A DNA stretch of 64,000 nucleotides, from positions 124,001 to 188,000 of the forward strand of contig NZ_VORA01000004.1 of the NCBI RefSeq assembly GCF_008477545.1, written 5' to 3'. The notes under the pieces are model-generated. The model had not been told where the DNA came from. It made no database searches and saw only the letters and a program-made list of their open reading frames with translations. Shown here one piece after another: positions 45,780-55,103 of the stretch. This DNA comes from Roseibium aestuarii (GTDB lineage: Bacteria; Pseudomonadota; Alphaproteobacteria; Rhizobiales; Stappiaceae). The translations under genes were made by a program, and so were the position numbers. Positions within the stretch are counted from its first letter, which is position 1, and the number at the start of each line of letters is the position of its first letter.

Positions 45780-46919
45780 ATGGCACCTAAAATTGCAAAG
45801 CTTTTCGCCTCGGTCGCGATGGCGCTGGTCACCACCGGCGCGGCGCATGCCGAGACCCTTTATGTCGCCACCGGCGGCAGCCAGAACATGGTCGACTACG
45901 TGACCGACTATCTGGGCCCGCTCTTCACCGAGCATAACCCGGGCTGGACCGTCCAGGCCGTGGGTACCGGCCCCGGCGACGCCGGCAGCCAGGCCATTCT
46001 GGAAAAGCTGAGCGCCCAGAAGGATCAGGATGTCTGGGATACCGACGTGATCGTCGTCAACCAGCTCAAGACCGCGGAAATGGTCGAGGCCGGCCTGCTG
46101 CAGAAGTACCGCTCCGACATCAAGACCGGTGACATGGTCACCTCCGACGTCTCCCGCAAGGCTCTGGGCACCGACGTCGATGGCTTCGTCATGCCGATGT
46201 TCTCGTCCCAGACGGCGATTGCCTACAACCCGGACATGGTCGAGCAGGTGCCGCAGAGCCTTGAGGAGATCAAGGCTTGGGCCTCTGCCCATCCGGGCGC
46301 CTTCGGCTATAACGGCATCAAGAACGGCATGTCCGGCGTCGCTTTCGCCACTGCCTGGATCTACGCCTTCGGTGGCGACGCCGCCAAGCTGATCGACGGT
46401 CCCTATGACAAGGCCGACGAAGCCGGCTGGGATCAGGCCTTCGCCGACCTCAAGGCCTTCAACCAGACCGTCACCTTCACCCCGGGCAATGCCGGCACCC
46501 TGGACATGCTGAACCGAGGCGAAATCGTCATGGGTCCGGTCTGGGTCGACATGTTCTACACCTGGCAGGCCGATGGCCGCCTGAACCCGAACCTGAAGCT
46601 CATGCTGCCGGAACCGGGCATGCCGGGCCAGCCCTACTACTACGCGATCCCCGCCAAGGCCGCCCATGCCGAAGCCGCCCGCAAGTTCATCGAACTGGCG
46701 ACGTCCCCGGAAGTCCAGGCCGAGGGCATCGTGAAGAAGTTCAACTGGTACCCGGGCATCGACGCCAAGCACCTCGAGGGCATTCTCGATCAGGCATCCT
46801 GGGACAAGCTCTTCACCGACGTGTCGCCGGAAGATCTGGCCGCCAAGGCCAAGCCCTTCCCGCTCGGAGCCTATTTCTCCGACCTGCTGGAACAGTACGA
46901 AACCAAGGTCTCCAACTGA
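45780..46919 (+). CDS. ABC transporter extracellular solute-binding protein
   Basis: Periplasmic receptor of 379 residues with a Sec signal (KLFASVAMALVTTGAAHAE) and a family 1-like type II fold, including a hinge-proximal MPMFSSQTAIAYNPDMV. GGAGAAA precedes the ATG. Its closest family cannot be fixed by eye; related clusters import polyamines, iron, sugars or phosphonates. A LacI-type regulator would favour a sugar or polyol, but that is weak evidence. Confidence 0.86.
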   Translation: MAPKIAKLFASVAMALVTTGAAHAETLYVATGGSQNMVDYVTDYLGPLFTEHNPGWTVQAVGTGPGDAGSQAILEKLSAQKDQDVWDTDVIVVNQLKTAEMVEAGLLQKYRSDIKTGDMVTSDVSRKALGTDVDGFVMPMFSSQTAIAYNPDMVEQVPQSLEEIKAWASAHPGAFGYNGIKNGMSGVAFATAWIYAFGGDAAKLIDGPYDKADEAGWDQAFADLKAFNQTVTFTPGNAGTLDMLNRGEIVMGPVWVDMFYTWQADGRLNPNLKLMLPEPGMPGQPYYYAIPAKAAHAEAARKFIELATSPEVQAEGIVKKFNWYPGIDAKHLEGILDQASWDKLFTDVSPEDLAAKAKPFPLGAYFSDLLEQYETKVSN

Positions 46920-46928
46920 GGCCCGGGC

Positions 46929-46951
46929 CGCGGGGCGGCAATCGCCCCGCG
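46929..46951 (+). terminator. GC-rich hairpin after the SBP gene
   Basis: A perfect 9-bp stem CGCGGGGCG/CGCCCCGCG with loop GCAAT between the binding-protein and permease genes, no U-tract. Third example in this window of a hairpin directly after an SBP gene. Confidence 0.62.
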
Positions 46952-46972
46952 ATCCTCTTCCGGACACTGACG

Positions 46973-47812
46973 ATGATTTCACGCAAGGCTTCCCTGGTGC
47001 TCGTCGGGCCTGCATTGGCCCTGATGGCAACCCTGTTCCTCCTGCCTCTCGGCTATTCCCTCATCTGGGCCTTCCGCGAGGAAGAGGCTGACCGCTGGGG
47101 GCTTGGCAACTTCGCCAAGGCTTGGGAGTTCTACTCCGCCGACATCCTGTTTTCCCTGGTCATCGTTACCCTGTCGACGGTCCTGATCGGGATCTTTTCC
47201 ATCGCGATCGCCGGCTATTTGACCCTCGGCCGCATCCCTTGGGCCGTGGCCCTCTTGCGCTGGCTTTATCGCTGGCCGCTCTTCATTCCCTTCGTTGTCG
47301 CCGCGCAGGTGATGCGGACCTTCCTTGCCAAGAACGGCATGATGAACAACGCCCTGGTCGAACTGGGCCTGCTGACCCCGTTCCAGACCGCGAGCTTTCT
47401 CGACTGGCGCGGAATTGTGATCACATTTGTCTGGAAACAGACACCCTTCGTCACGCTCTTGGTCGCCGGCGCGATGGCGTCCCTTGACCGATCCATGATC
47501 GAGGCCGCTCAGAATCTTGGCGCCCGGCGCGGGCGCATTCTCTTCGGCATCGTGGTCCCGCAGGTCGCCCAGACCCTCATGGTGGGGCTCATCCTCAGCT
47601 ATGTGACCATGATGTCGGTGCTTTCGGTGCCGATGATGATCAACGCCCAGCAGCCGACCATGCTGACGGTCGACATGGCCTGGCGGATCAATGCCTATGG
47701 CGATTATGGCGTGGCCAATGCCCTTGGCTTCATCGCCTATCTCATGACCGCCTGCGTGACGTGGGTCTACCTGCGCAAGGAACTGCGCGAACGCGGAGCA
47801 CATGCCCGATGA
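46973..47812 (+). CDS. ABC transporter permease (first)
   Basis: Inner-membrane permease of the binding-protein-dependent type, 279 residues with six helices and the EAA loop (MIEAAQNLGARRGRILFGIV). It shares ATGA overlap with the second permease and pairs with it to form the channel of the 44583-48615 importer. Confidence 0.9.
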   Translation: MISRKASLVLVGPALALMATLFLLPLGYSLIWAFREEEADRWGLGNFAKAWEFYSADILFSLVIVTLSTVLIGIFSIAIAGYLTLGRIPWAVALLRWLYRWPLFIPFVVAAQVMRTFLAKNGMMNNALVELGLLTPFQTASFLDWRGIVITFVWKQTPFVTLLVAGAMASLDRSMIEAAQNLGARRGRILFGIVVPQVAQTLMVGLILSYVTMMSVLSVPMMINAQQPTMLTVDMAWRINAYGDYGVANALGFIAYLMTACVTWVYLRKELRERGAHAR

Positions 47813-48615
47813 CCTCACTCCTGCGCTCCGGCCTCGTCGGCCTGGCCCTTGCTCTTCTGGCTTCGGCGATCTTCGGCCCGATCTCGAACATCCTGCTCTG
47901 GGCCTTCACCGAGCAATGGTATTTTCCGGCAAAGCTGCCGCAGGCCTTCGGCTTCTCGTTCTGGGAGCGTGTCTTCCGGCCGCAGGGCAATGCCTTTGCG
48001 TCGCTGCTCAATTCGGTGGTCATCGCGATGATGACCGTGGCCGTGTCTCTTGCGATCGCCATTCCGGCAGGCCTTGCCCTGGGGCGCGGACGCCTGCCGC
48101 TGCGTGTTCTCTTCCTGCTGGTCTTCCTGCTGCCGCAGGCGTTCCCGTCGCTTGCGGTTCACATGAACATCGCGCGGATCTTCTACACTCTCGGCCTCAA
48201 TGGCACATTCCTCGGCGTCGTTCTCGTGCACGCGCTGCAGGGAATGGTCTTCTCGGTCTGGATCGCTGCCGCGGCCTTCGCAGCGGTCGATCCCCAGCTC
48301 GAAGAGGCTGCATCGAACATGGGAGCGACACCATTCACGGTGTTCCGCACGGTGACATTGCCTCTCGCATTGCCCGGTGTCATGGCCAGCGCCATCTTCG
48401 TATTCCTCATCTCCCTCGACGAGTTCACGGGCACCTATTTCGTGGGCGTTCCCGACATCACCACCATGCCGTTGCTGCTCTTCACGGCGGCTATGGAGGG
48501 CAACTACCAGATCGCCTCGATCACGGCACTTCTGCTTCTGGTTCCCTCGATCGGCTTCATGCTGGTGATCGAACGGTTCCTCAAGGCGGATGTTCTGGCC
48601 AAGGTCGGCCACTAG
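47809..48615 (+). CDS. ABC transporter permease (second)
   Basis: Permease of 268 residues from ATG 47809 (overlapping the previous stop); an upstream frame to 47761 is only the preceding gene out of frame. It has an EAA loop (LEEAASNMGATPFTVFRTVT) and six helices. Its stop lies only 16 bases from the stop of the convergent kinase gene, with at most a 5-bp hairpin between them. Confidence 0.9.
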   Translation: MTSLLRSGLVGLALALLASAIFGPISNILLWAFTEQWYFPAKLPQAFGFSFWERVFRPQGNAFASLLNSVVIAMMTVAVSLAIAIPAGLALGRGRLPLRVLFLLVFLLPQAFPSLAVHMNIARIFYTLGLNGTFLGVVLVHALQGMVFSVWIAAAAFAAVDPQLEEAASNMGATPFTVFRTVTLPLALPGVMASAIFVFLISLDEFTGTYFVGVPDITTMPLLLFTAAMEGNYQIASITALLLLVPSIGFMLVIERFLKADVLAKVGH

Positions 48616-48631
48616 CGGGTGGCGTCCGCGC

Positions 48632-49771
48632 CTAGCTCTCGTCGAAGGTGCGGGGCAGGGTGATGGTGAAGGTGCAGCCGCGGCTGGGACCTTCGCTGTC
48701 CACGGTGATCCGTCCGTCATGCAGCTCCACCAGCTGCTTGACCAGCGCCAGCCCGATGCCCAGCCCGCCACGGGCGTGGATCAGATGGCCTTCCACCTGC
48801 TCGAACATGCGGAACACGGCACTGGAGGATTCCGGCGTCAGGCCAAGTCCGTTGTCGACCACGGTGATTTGCAGCCGCTGCTCGCTCACGGTCACGGTCA
48901 GGTCGATGTGTCCGCTATCGGGAGTGTATTTGGCGGAGTTGTTCAGCAGGTTGGCGATGCACTGGGTGATGCGCACCTGATCGGCCACAAGCTCGGCCGG
49001 CCGGTCCGGCAGGTTCACCGTGAGCACATGGCCCTTGCTGTCGATGATCGGGCGCGTCATCTCGATGGCCGCATTCACCGCGTCGCGCAGGTCGAACCGG
49101 GCGCGCCGCAGGGTGATCTTGCCCTTGGTGATGCGGGAAATGTCCAGAAGATCGTCCACCAGATGCACGATGTGGGACATCTGGTAACGCATGAGGTCGG
49201 CGATGGTCGGTGCGTCCGGTCCATCGGGCTTGCGCAGCAACAGCTTCATGCCCCCCTGCAGGGCGGCGAGCGGGTTGCGCAGCTCGTGCGCCAGAACCGC
49301 CAGGAACTCGTCCTTGCGCCGGTCGGCGATCTTCAGCTCTTCGGTGAGCGCCTGAAGCGCGTCGCGCTGCTCGGCAATCAGCTGGCGCTGGCGGTAGATC
49401 TCGAAGAAGACCTCGGCCTTGCTGCGCAGGATGTCCGGCTCTATGGGCTTCTGGATGAAGTCCACGGCGCCCGCCTCGTAGCCCTGGAACCGCCGCTCCG
49501 AACTGTGGCTGCCGGCGGTGACGAAGATGATGGGGATCCGGCGGGTGCGCTCGTTGCCGCGCATCAGTTCCGCCAGCTCGAACCCGTTGAGCCCCGGCAT
49601 CTGCACGTCGATCAGGGCCAGTGCCACGTCATGATGCAGGAGCAGCTCCAGCGCTTCGTCGCCGGACCGCGCCTTGAGAAGCTCCAGGTCATCGCGGCGC
49701 AGCAGCGCCTCCAGCGAGAGCAGGTTCTCTGCCAGGTCGTCGACAAGAAGGAATTTGACCGGTGTTGTCAT
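48632..49771 (-). CDS. Receiver domain-histidine kinase hybrid
   Basis: A cytoplasmic kinase with an N-terminal receiver, 379 residues from ATG 49771. The receiver spans ~4-125 with phospho-Asp in ALIDVQMPGLNGFE. A coiled linker leads to HisKA (~155-220, FLAVLAHELRNPLAAL, His near 165) and an HATPase domain (~260-375, NLLNNSAKYTPDSG, VVDNGLGL, GGLGIGLALVKQLVE). Its ATG overlaps the CheB-type stop (ATGA). It is the last gene of the four-gene operon starting near 54670 and probably passes the signal on. Confidence 0.92.
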   Translation of the reverse strand: MTTPVKFLLVDDLAENLLSLEALLRRDDLELLKARSGDEALELLLHHDVALALIDVQMPGLNGFELAELMRGNERTRRIPIIFVTAGSHSSERRFQGYEAGAVDFIQKPIEPDILRSKAEVFFEIYRQRQLIAEQRDALQALTEELKIADRRKDEFLAVLAHELRNPLAALQGGMKLLLRKPDGPDAPTIADLMRYQMSHIVHLVDDLLDISRITKGKITLRRARFDLRDAVNAAIEMTRPIIDSKGHVLTVNLPDRPAELVADQVRITQCIANLLNNSAKYTPDSGHIDLTVTVSEQRLQITVVDNGLGLTPESSSAVFRMFEQVEGHLIHARGGLGIGLALVKQLVELHDGRITVDSEGPSRGCTFTITLPRTFDES

Positions 49772-50340
49772 CGCGGAGCACTCAACAGGTAATCGGTGAT
49801 CCCGGACAGAGACAGCACCTTGGCTTGCGGGCAGGCCGCGATGGCAGCCTCGGGCATGGCGCGCGCATAGGCGCCCTCGGGGGTCTGCACCAGGGCGGTG
49901 CCGCCGCCGCGCAGGATGGTCGCGAGCCCTCTCGATCCGTCGTGATTGGCGCCGGTGAGCACCACGCCGATGAGATTGCTGCCCCATGCCTCGGCCGCAC
50001 TCTCGAAGGCCACGTCGATGGAGGGACGGGAGAACAGGACTTCTTCCTCAGTCGTCAGGGCGATGCTGCCTGTATCTTCCAGAAGCAGGTGATAGTTCGG
50101 CGGGGCGAAATAGATGACCCCCGACTGCACCGGCTCCTTGTCCTCCGCCTCGATAACGGGAAGGGCGCAGCGCGCGGCGAAGATATCGGCCAGAACGCTG
50201 CGCTTGTCCGGCGGCACATGGACCACCACGAAGACGGGCAGGGGATAGTCTGCCGGCAGCGCCGGAAGGATCTCGGTCAGCGCATCAAGCGCTCCCGCAG
50301 AGGCTCCGATGATGACGGCAGACGGGGTCAGGTCGGACAT
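49768..50340 (-). CDS. Stand-alone CheB-type methylesterase domain protein
   Basis: A 190-residue protein from ATG 50340 that consists only of the CheB catalytic domain, without the usual receiver. The catalytic Ser is in VIIGASAGALDAL, the His in VFVVVHVPPDKRS and the Asp in VVLTGANHDGSRGL. In this operon it may remove methyl groups from, or otherwise act with, the hybrid kinase rather than a chemoreceptor, since no MCP or CheA gene is present. It overlaps the CheR-type gene by 13 bases. Confidence 0.88.
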   Translation of the reverse strand: MSDLTPSAVIIGASAGALDALTEILPALPADYPLPVFVVVHVPPDKRSVLADIFAARCALPVIEAEDKEPVQSGVIYFAPPNYHLLLEDTGSIALTTEEEVLFSRPSIDVAFESAAEAWGSNLIGVVLTGANHDGSRGLATILRGGGTALVQTPEGAYARAMPEAAIAACPQAKVLSLSGITDYLLSAPR

Positions 50341-51170
50341 TTCTCTGTCCTCTGATAGATCTTCTCCTCCCGCACGAACTCCCTGAAGGAGTCCGCATGC
50401 TCGGAAAAGCGAAGGGTTTCCTTCGCGCCGAGCCCGAGGAAGCCGTTGCGCGGCAGGGCGTCGCGAAACAGCCCGATAGCCCGGTCCTGCAGCGCCCTGT
50501 CGAAATAGATCATCACATTCCGGCAGGAGACGAAATGCATTTCGCCGAACACCTGATCCGTGACCAGGCTGTGGTCGGAAAAGACGACGTTCCGCCGCAG
50601 GCTCTTGTCCAGAATGCACTGGTTGTAGCCGCTGTGATAATAGTCCGAGAGCGAGGTCTTGCCCCCCGCATTGCGATGGTTCTCGGTGAAGAGCCGCATC
50701 CGGTCCACGTCATAGATCCCGGCTTCCGCCTGGGTCAGGGCCTCCGGGCTGATGTCCGTCGCATAGAAGATCGTCCGGTCCTCGAGCCCTTCCTCCCGGA
50801 ACAGGATCACGAAGGAATAGAGTTCCTCGCCCGTGCTGCAGCCGGCGATCCAGACCTTGAGCGAGGGATAGGTGCGCAGATGCGGCACCACCTTCTCCCG
50901 GATCGCCCGGAAGTAGCTCGGGTCGCGGAACATCTCGCTGACCTGGACCGTCAGATAGCGCAGCAGCTGGGGCAGCATGTCGGGATCATGCAGCACCTTT
51001 TCCTGGATGGCGGTGATGGTCGCCAGGCCAAAGTCCTCCCGCGCCTGACGCAGCCGCCGCCGGATGGACGACATGGCATAGTTGCGGAAGTCGTAGTGAT
51101 AGCGGTGATAGAGGGCTTCCAGCAGCAGCCGGATCTCGACGTCCTCGATCCTTTCGAACGTTCCGGTCAT
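50328..51170 (-). CDS. CheR-type SAM-dependent methyltransferase
   Basis: Protein-glutamate methyltransferase family, 280 residues from ATG 51170, whose first base overlaps the hybrid kinase stop. It has a helical N-terminal domain with YHYDFRNYAMSSIRRRLR, the motif VSEMFRDPSYF, the SAM-binding loop VWIAGCSTGEELYSF and the later CRNVMIYFD. There are no tetratricopeptide repeats. Its partner CheB follows directly. A likely target is a Glu/Gln-rich coiled coil such as that in the hybrid kinase (inference). Confidence 0.9.
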   Translation of the reverse strand: MTGTFERIEDVEIRLLLEALYHRYHYDFRNYAMSSIRRRLRQAREDFGLATITAIQEKVLHDPDMLPQLLRYLTVQVSEMFRDPSYFRAIREKVVPHLRTYPSLKVWIAGCSTGEELYSFVILFREEGLEDRTIFYATDISPEALTQAEAGIYDVDRMRLFTENHRNAGGKTSLSDYYHSGYNQCILDKSLRRNVVFSDHSLVTDQVFGEMHFVSCRNVMIYFDRALQDRAIGLFRDALPRNGFLGLGAKETLRFSEHADSFREFVREEKIYQRTEKCPT

Positions 51171-54100
51171 CAGGGCATCCACACGCGCACGAGCGACAGG
51201 AGCTTCTCCACGTCGAGGGGCTTGGCCATGTAGTCATTGGCGCCGGCCTCGATGCAGCGCTGCTGGTCATCGGGCATGGCCTTGGCGGTCAGGGTAATCA
51301 CGGGCAGCTTCTTCCAGGCCGGGTTGTTGCGGATCAGGCGGGTGGCCGTGAGGCCGTCCATCACCGGCATCATCACGTCCATCAGCACCAGATCGATGCG
51401 GCGATCCGGCTCGGACTGGACAGCCTCCAGCTTTTGCAGCGCTTCCTCGCCGTTGCGGGCAATCTCCACGATGGCACCGCGCGGTTCGAGAATGTTGGTA
51501 AGCGCATAGACGTTGCGAACGTCGTCTTCCACGATCAGGATCCGGCGCCCTTCCAGCAGGGCATCGCGGTTGCGCGCCTTGCGGATCATCTTCTGCTGCT
51601 CGTCGGGCAGCTCGGAGACCACCTGGTGCAGGAAGAGGGTCACTTCGTCCAGCAGACGCTCGGGCGACTTGGCACCCTTGATGATGATGGACTTGGAGTA
51701 GCGCCGCAGCTTCTGCTCCTCTTCCGCCGTCAGCACGCGGCCCGTGTAGACGATGACGGGCGGGAAGGAGTGGGCGTGGTCCTCGCTGATGGTCTCCAGC
51801 AGGGCATAGCCGGAGGCATCGGGCAGGGACAGATCCAGCACCATGCAGTCGAAGGTCTGCTCGCGCAGGAGCGACAGGCATTCTGCGGCGGTACCCGCGC
51901 CGATGGTTTCCACGTCATGGGAGCTGATGAGCTTGCTCATGGCGTCGCGCTGGACCTCGTTGTCCTCGACGATCAGCACGCGGCGGACATTCTGAGAGAT
52001 CTTGGCATCAAGCGACTTCAGCACGTCGACAAGCTGATCCCGTTGCACGGGCTTCAGGGCATAACCGACGGCGCCCAGCGACAGGGCGCGCTCCGCATAA
52101 TCCTCGGCCGAGACGATGTGGATCGGGATGTGGCTGGTGCGCACGTCCCGCTTCAGCCGGTCGAGGACCGAGAGCCCCGACTGGTCCGGCAGGCCCACGT
52201 CCAGCACGATGGCGCTGGGCATCTGCTCGCGGGCAAGGTCGAGCGCTTCCTGCGCCGTGCCGGCGACAATCGCGCGGAAATTCAGCTCCCGGGCAAGATC
52301 GCGCAGGATCAGGGCGAAGGACTGGTCGTCCTCGATGATCAGCAGCTTGCGCGAGGTCTCGTCAGTGAGGTGCCGGTCATCCTCGATGATCCCAAGGGAC
52401 CGGGGCGGCGCGCTGGCCGGCCGGGACGGAGCGGACGCCGGTCGGGGGATCGCCGTCCCGAGCGGGTCGCCGAGTGAGAGGCCCATGGGGCTCGCCGGAG
52501 CGGATCCGACACTCTCGGCCAGCGTCTGGATATCGGGCGCCGGAACGCGCACGGCGCCGGGCGTGAAGATCTGCGGCAGGACGACCGTGAACGTGCTGCC
52601 CTTGCCCGGCGTGCTCTTGAGATGGAGCGTGCCGCCCAGCAGGCGGACCAGCTCGCGCGAGATCGACAGGCCGAGCCCCGTGCCGCCGAACTTGCGGCTG
52701 ATCGTGCCATCGGCCTGGTGGAAGGCCTCGAAGATCCGCTGTTGCTGTTCTTCGGCAATGCCGATGCCGGTGTCCGTCACCGACATGGCGATCTGGTTGT
52801 CGCTCAAGGGGCGTACACTCAAGGTCACGCCGCCTTTTTCGGTAAACTTGATGGCATTGGCGATCAGGTTCTTCAGCACCTGTTCCAGCCGCTGCGGATC
52901 GGTTTCCAGCACCGGCACCACATCCTCGGCCACATCGAGCGAGAAGGAGAGTCCCTTGGTGTCGGCCAGCGGATCGAAGAGCTGGCGGATCGAACTGGTC
53001 ATGCGCTCGATCGACACCGGCTCCGGGTGGATCTCCACGTGGCCGGCCTCGATCTTGGACAGGTCCAGGATGTCGTTGATGAGATTGAGCAGGTCGTTGC
53101 CCGACGACTGGATGGTCTGGGCATATTTCACCTGTTCCGGCGTCAGGTTCTCGTCCGGATTGTCGGCCAGAAGCTTGGCGAGGATCAGCGACGAATTGAG
53201 CGGTGTGCGCAGCTCGTGGGACATGTTCGCCAGGAAGTCCGATTTGTAGCGGCTGGCCTGCTCCACCTCGCGCGCCTTCTGGACGATGGCATCATTCGCC
53301 CGTTCCAGATCGTCGCGCTGGCGTTCCAGCTCCTGGGTCTGTTCTTCCAGCTGGCTGTTGGTCTGTTCCAGCTCCACCTGCTGCTGCTCCAGACGCGCCT
53401 GGGATTCCTTCAGCGCACGGCCCTGCTCTTCCAGCTCTTCGTTGGAAACGCGCAGTTCCTCGCCCTGCACCTGCAGCTCTTCGGCCTGGCGCTGGGTCTC
53501 GCGCAGCAGCTTCTGCAACTGGGTGCGGAACTCGGCAGAGCCGATGGCGGCGGCAATGGTTCCCGATGTCTGTTCCAGAAGTGAAAGCACGTGGTCGCCA
53601 ATCGGCAGCAGGAAGCCGAGTTCGAAGACGGCCTTGACCTCCCCATCGGAAATCGCCGGTGCAAGGGTCAGATAGCGTGGCTTCTGCTGTCCGAGGCCGG
53701 AGCCGAAGGTGATGTAGCCATCCGGCACTTCGCCCACAGCAATCGGCCTGTGATCCTGCAGCACATGGGAGAACAGGCTGTCGCTCTGTCCGAAATAGCC
53801 CGGCAGATTGGCGTCCGCAGGAACCCCGTGGACGGCGGCAAGGCTGTACTTGCCCTCGTCCTCCACATAGATCGCCCCGGCAACCGCGCCGAGATAGCTC
53901 GTGAGGAAGCGCAGGATGTTCTCGCCCACCTCACGGGTCGATTGTTCGCCGATGACGACGGAGGCCAGACCCACCTGTGCGTCCTGCATCCACTGTTCCC
54001 GTCGCCGCGCCATGGAGGCGTTGCGCAGCATGGCGCCGACAATGAGCGTCAGGCCGATGCCCAGGCCCCCCGACAGCAGGCTGGTGACGAAGGCCACCGC

Positions 54101-54670
54101 ATAGGCACTGTTCATCTCGGCGATCTGCTCGGACCGCGCGTTGGTTTCGGCGTCGCGAAGCTCACCTATGAGCCGGCGGACGGCGTCCATGTCTGCCCTG
54201 CCGCGATCGGTGTTGATGATCGCAAGGGCGGCGGCCTGACCTTCGGTCTTGTAGACCTCGAGGGTCTTGTCCATCTCGCGGAACTTGGAGGCGACGTAGC
54301 CCCGAAGCTCGTCGAAGCGCGGGCGTTGAGCGCTTTGCAGCGGTATCAGTTCGTCGACCTGTGCCAGCCGGGACTGGACCTGGGAGACGGCCCGGTAATA
54401 GGGCGTCAGATAGCTGTCATCACCGGTGAGCAGATATCCGCGCTGTCCCGTCTCCGCGTCCTGGACATCCGCCATCAGCAGGTCGATGGCGACGATCACC
54501 CGATGGGTCTGAACCACATCCTCGTTGCTCTGGCGCAGGAGGCGGGTGATGTGCACCGCGACGACCGTGCTGACGATGAAGAAGAGGACTGCGACGGCCA
54601 GTCCGATGATGACCGTGGGTTCAAGGCCAAGGCGGCCCTTCGCGGTGACTGCGGCGCTTTTCCGGTGCAT
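51170..54670 (-). CDS. CHASE3/GAF hybrid histidine kinase with three receivers
   Basis: Membrane sensor kinase of about 1,166 residues (ATG 54670; a GTG nine bases further upstream is also possible). In order: membrane helix (~18-42), CHASE3 sensor (~47-185), second helix (~190-215), GAF (~230-385), and a long Glu/Gln-rich coiled coil (~385-470). These are followed by HisKA with FLANMSHELRTPLNS (His ~485), HATPase (~585-705; NLIANAIKFTEKGG, GTGLGLSISRELV), a Pro/Ala/Ser linker, and three receivers (~785-900, 905-1020, 1045-1165; phospho-Asp in IVLDVGLPD, VLDLSLPD, LMDVMMPVMDG). It leads the operon with CheR and CheB-type proteins. Confidence 0.93.
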   Translation of the reverse strand: MHRKSAAVTAKGRLGLEPTVIIGLAVAVLFFIVSTVVAVHITRLLRQSNEDVVQTHRVIVAIDLLMADVQDAETGQRGYLLTGDDSYLTPYYRAVSQVQSRLAQVDELIPLQSAQRPRFDELRGYVASKFREMDKTLEVYKTEGQAAALAIINTDRGRADMDAVRRLIGELRDAETNARSEQIAEMNSAYAVAFVTSLLSGGLGIGLTLIVGAMLRNASMARRREQWMQDAQVGLASVVIGEQSTREVGENILRFLTSYLGAVAGAIYVEDEGKYSLAAVHGVPADANLPGYFGQSDSLFSHVLQDHRPIAVGEVPDGYITFGSGLGQQKPRYLTLAPAISDGEVKAVFELGFLLPIGDHVLSLLEQTSGTIAAAIGSAEFRTQLQKLLRETQRQAEELQVQGEELRVSNEELEEQGRALKESQARLEQQQVELEQTNSQLEEQTQELERQRDDLERANDAIVQKAREVEQASRYKSDFLANMSHELRTPLNSSLILAKLLADNPDENLTPEQVKYAQTIQSSGNDLLNLINDILDLSKIEAGHVEIHPEPVSIERMTSSIRQLFDPLADTKGLSFSLDVAEDVVPVLETDPQRLEQVLKNLIANAIKFTEKGGVTLSVRPLSDNQIAMSVTDTGIGIAEEQQQRIFEAFHQADGTISRKFGGTGLGLSISRELVRLLGGTLHLKSTPGKGSTFTVVLPQIFTPGAVRVPAPDIQTLAESVGSAPASPMGLSLGDPLGTAIPRPASAPSRPASAPPRSLGIIEDDRHLTDETSRKLLIIEDDQSFALILRDLARELNFRAIVAGTAQEALDLAREQMPSAIVLDVGLPDQSGLSVLDRLKRDVRTSHIPIHIVSAEDYAERALSLGAVGYALKPVQRDQLVDVLKSLDAKISQNVRRVLIVEDNEVQRDAMSKLISSHDVETIGAGTAAECLSLLREQTFDCMVLDLSLPDASGYALLETISEDHAHSFPPVIVYTGRVLTAEEEQKLRRYSKSIIIKGAKSPERLLDEVTLFLHQVVSELPDEQQKMIRKARNRDALLEGRRILIVEDDVRNVYALTNILEPRGAIVEIARNGEEALQKLEAVQSEPDRRIDLVLMDVMMPVMDGLTATRLIRNNPAWKKLPVITLTAKAMPDDQQRCIEAGANDYMAKPLDVEKLLSLVRVWMP

Positions 54671-54679
54671 GGGGCTCAC

Positions 54680-55103
54680 ATTCTGGAGAAATCGGCACCC
54701 TGCCGCGGGTCATGGGCTCGGGGGCGTTGCGGGAGCAGGAGAGGGGCGGCTCAGGGAACCGGATCCGGTCAGGCCGACCACGAGGAGGCTGGTCGGCGGA
54801 CGAGGGCTGGACGCTAGAACCTGATGGGAGCCTGCCACGACGGAGCAGCCCTTCGCCGTAAATGCCGGTCGATATATGTCGCGCGTGCCATGTTCTCTCG
54901 CCCCTGTTCCTCTGGTCACGAACGCTCCGGCATCTCTTCAGCCTGATGCCGTCTGCCTCTCCTTCCCGAGGCGCGCCCGGGTGCGGATTTGTGACCAATT
55001 CCGAACCAATTCGCGAGTTGCGGTTTGGTTCCCGAGGAAGAGAACTTTTTTCATTCTGGGCCGGGCGGCCCCATCGGTTTCGGCCGTCAAAGGGGCCGAT
55101 TGG
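54680..55103. other. Intergenic region upstream of the hybrid kinase
   Basis: About 425 bases between nnrS and the kinase gene, both on the minus strand. It should contain the kinase operon promoter. A short hairpin TCGGCC/GGCCGA lies at 55080-55099 just after nnrS, without a U-tract. I see no credible gene or known RNA motif. Confidence 0.5.

Noticed and set aside
48609-48631. Terminator between the convergent permease and kinase genes
   Set aside because: Only a 5-bp stem fits in the 16-base gap; too weak to call.
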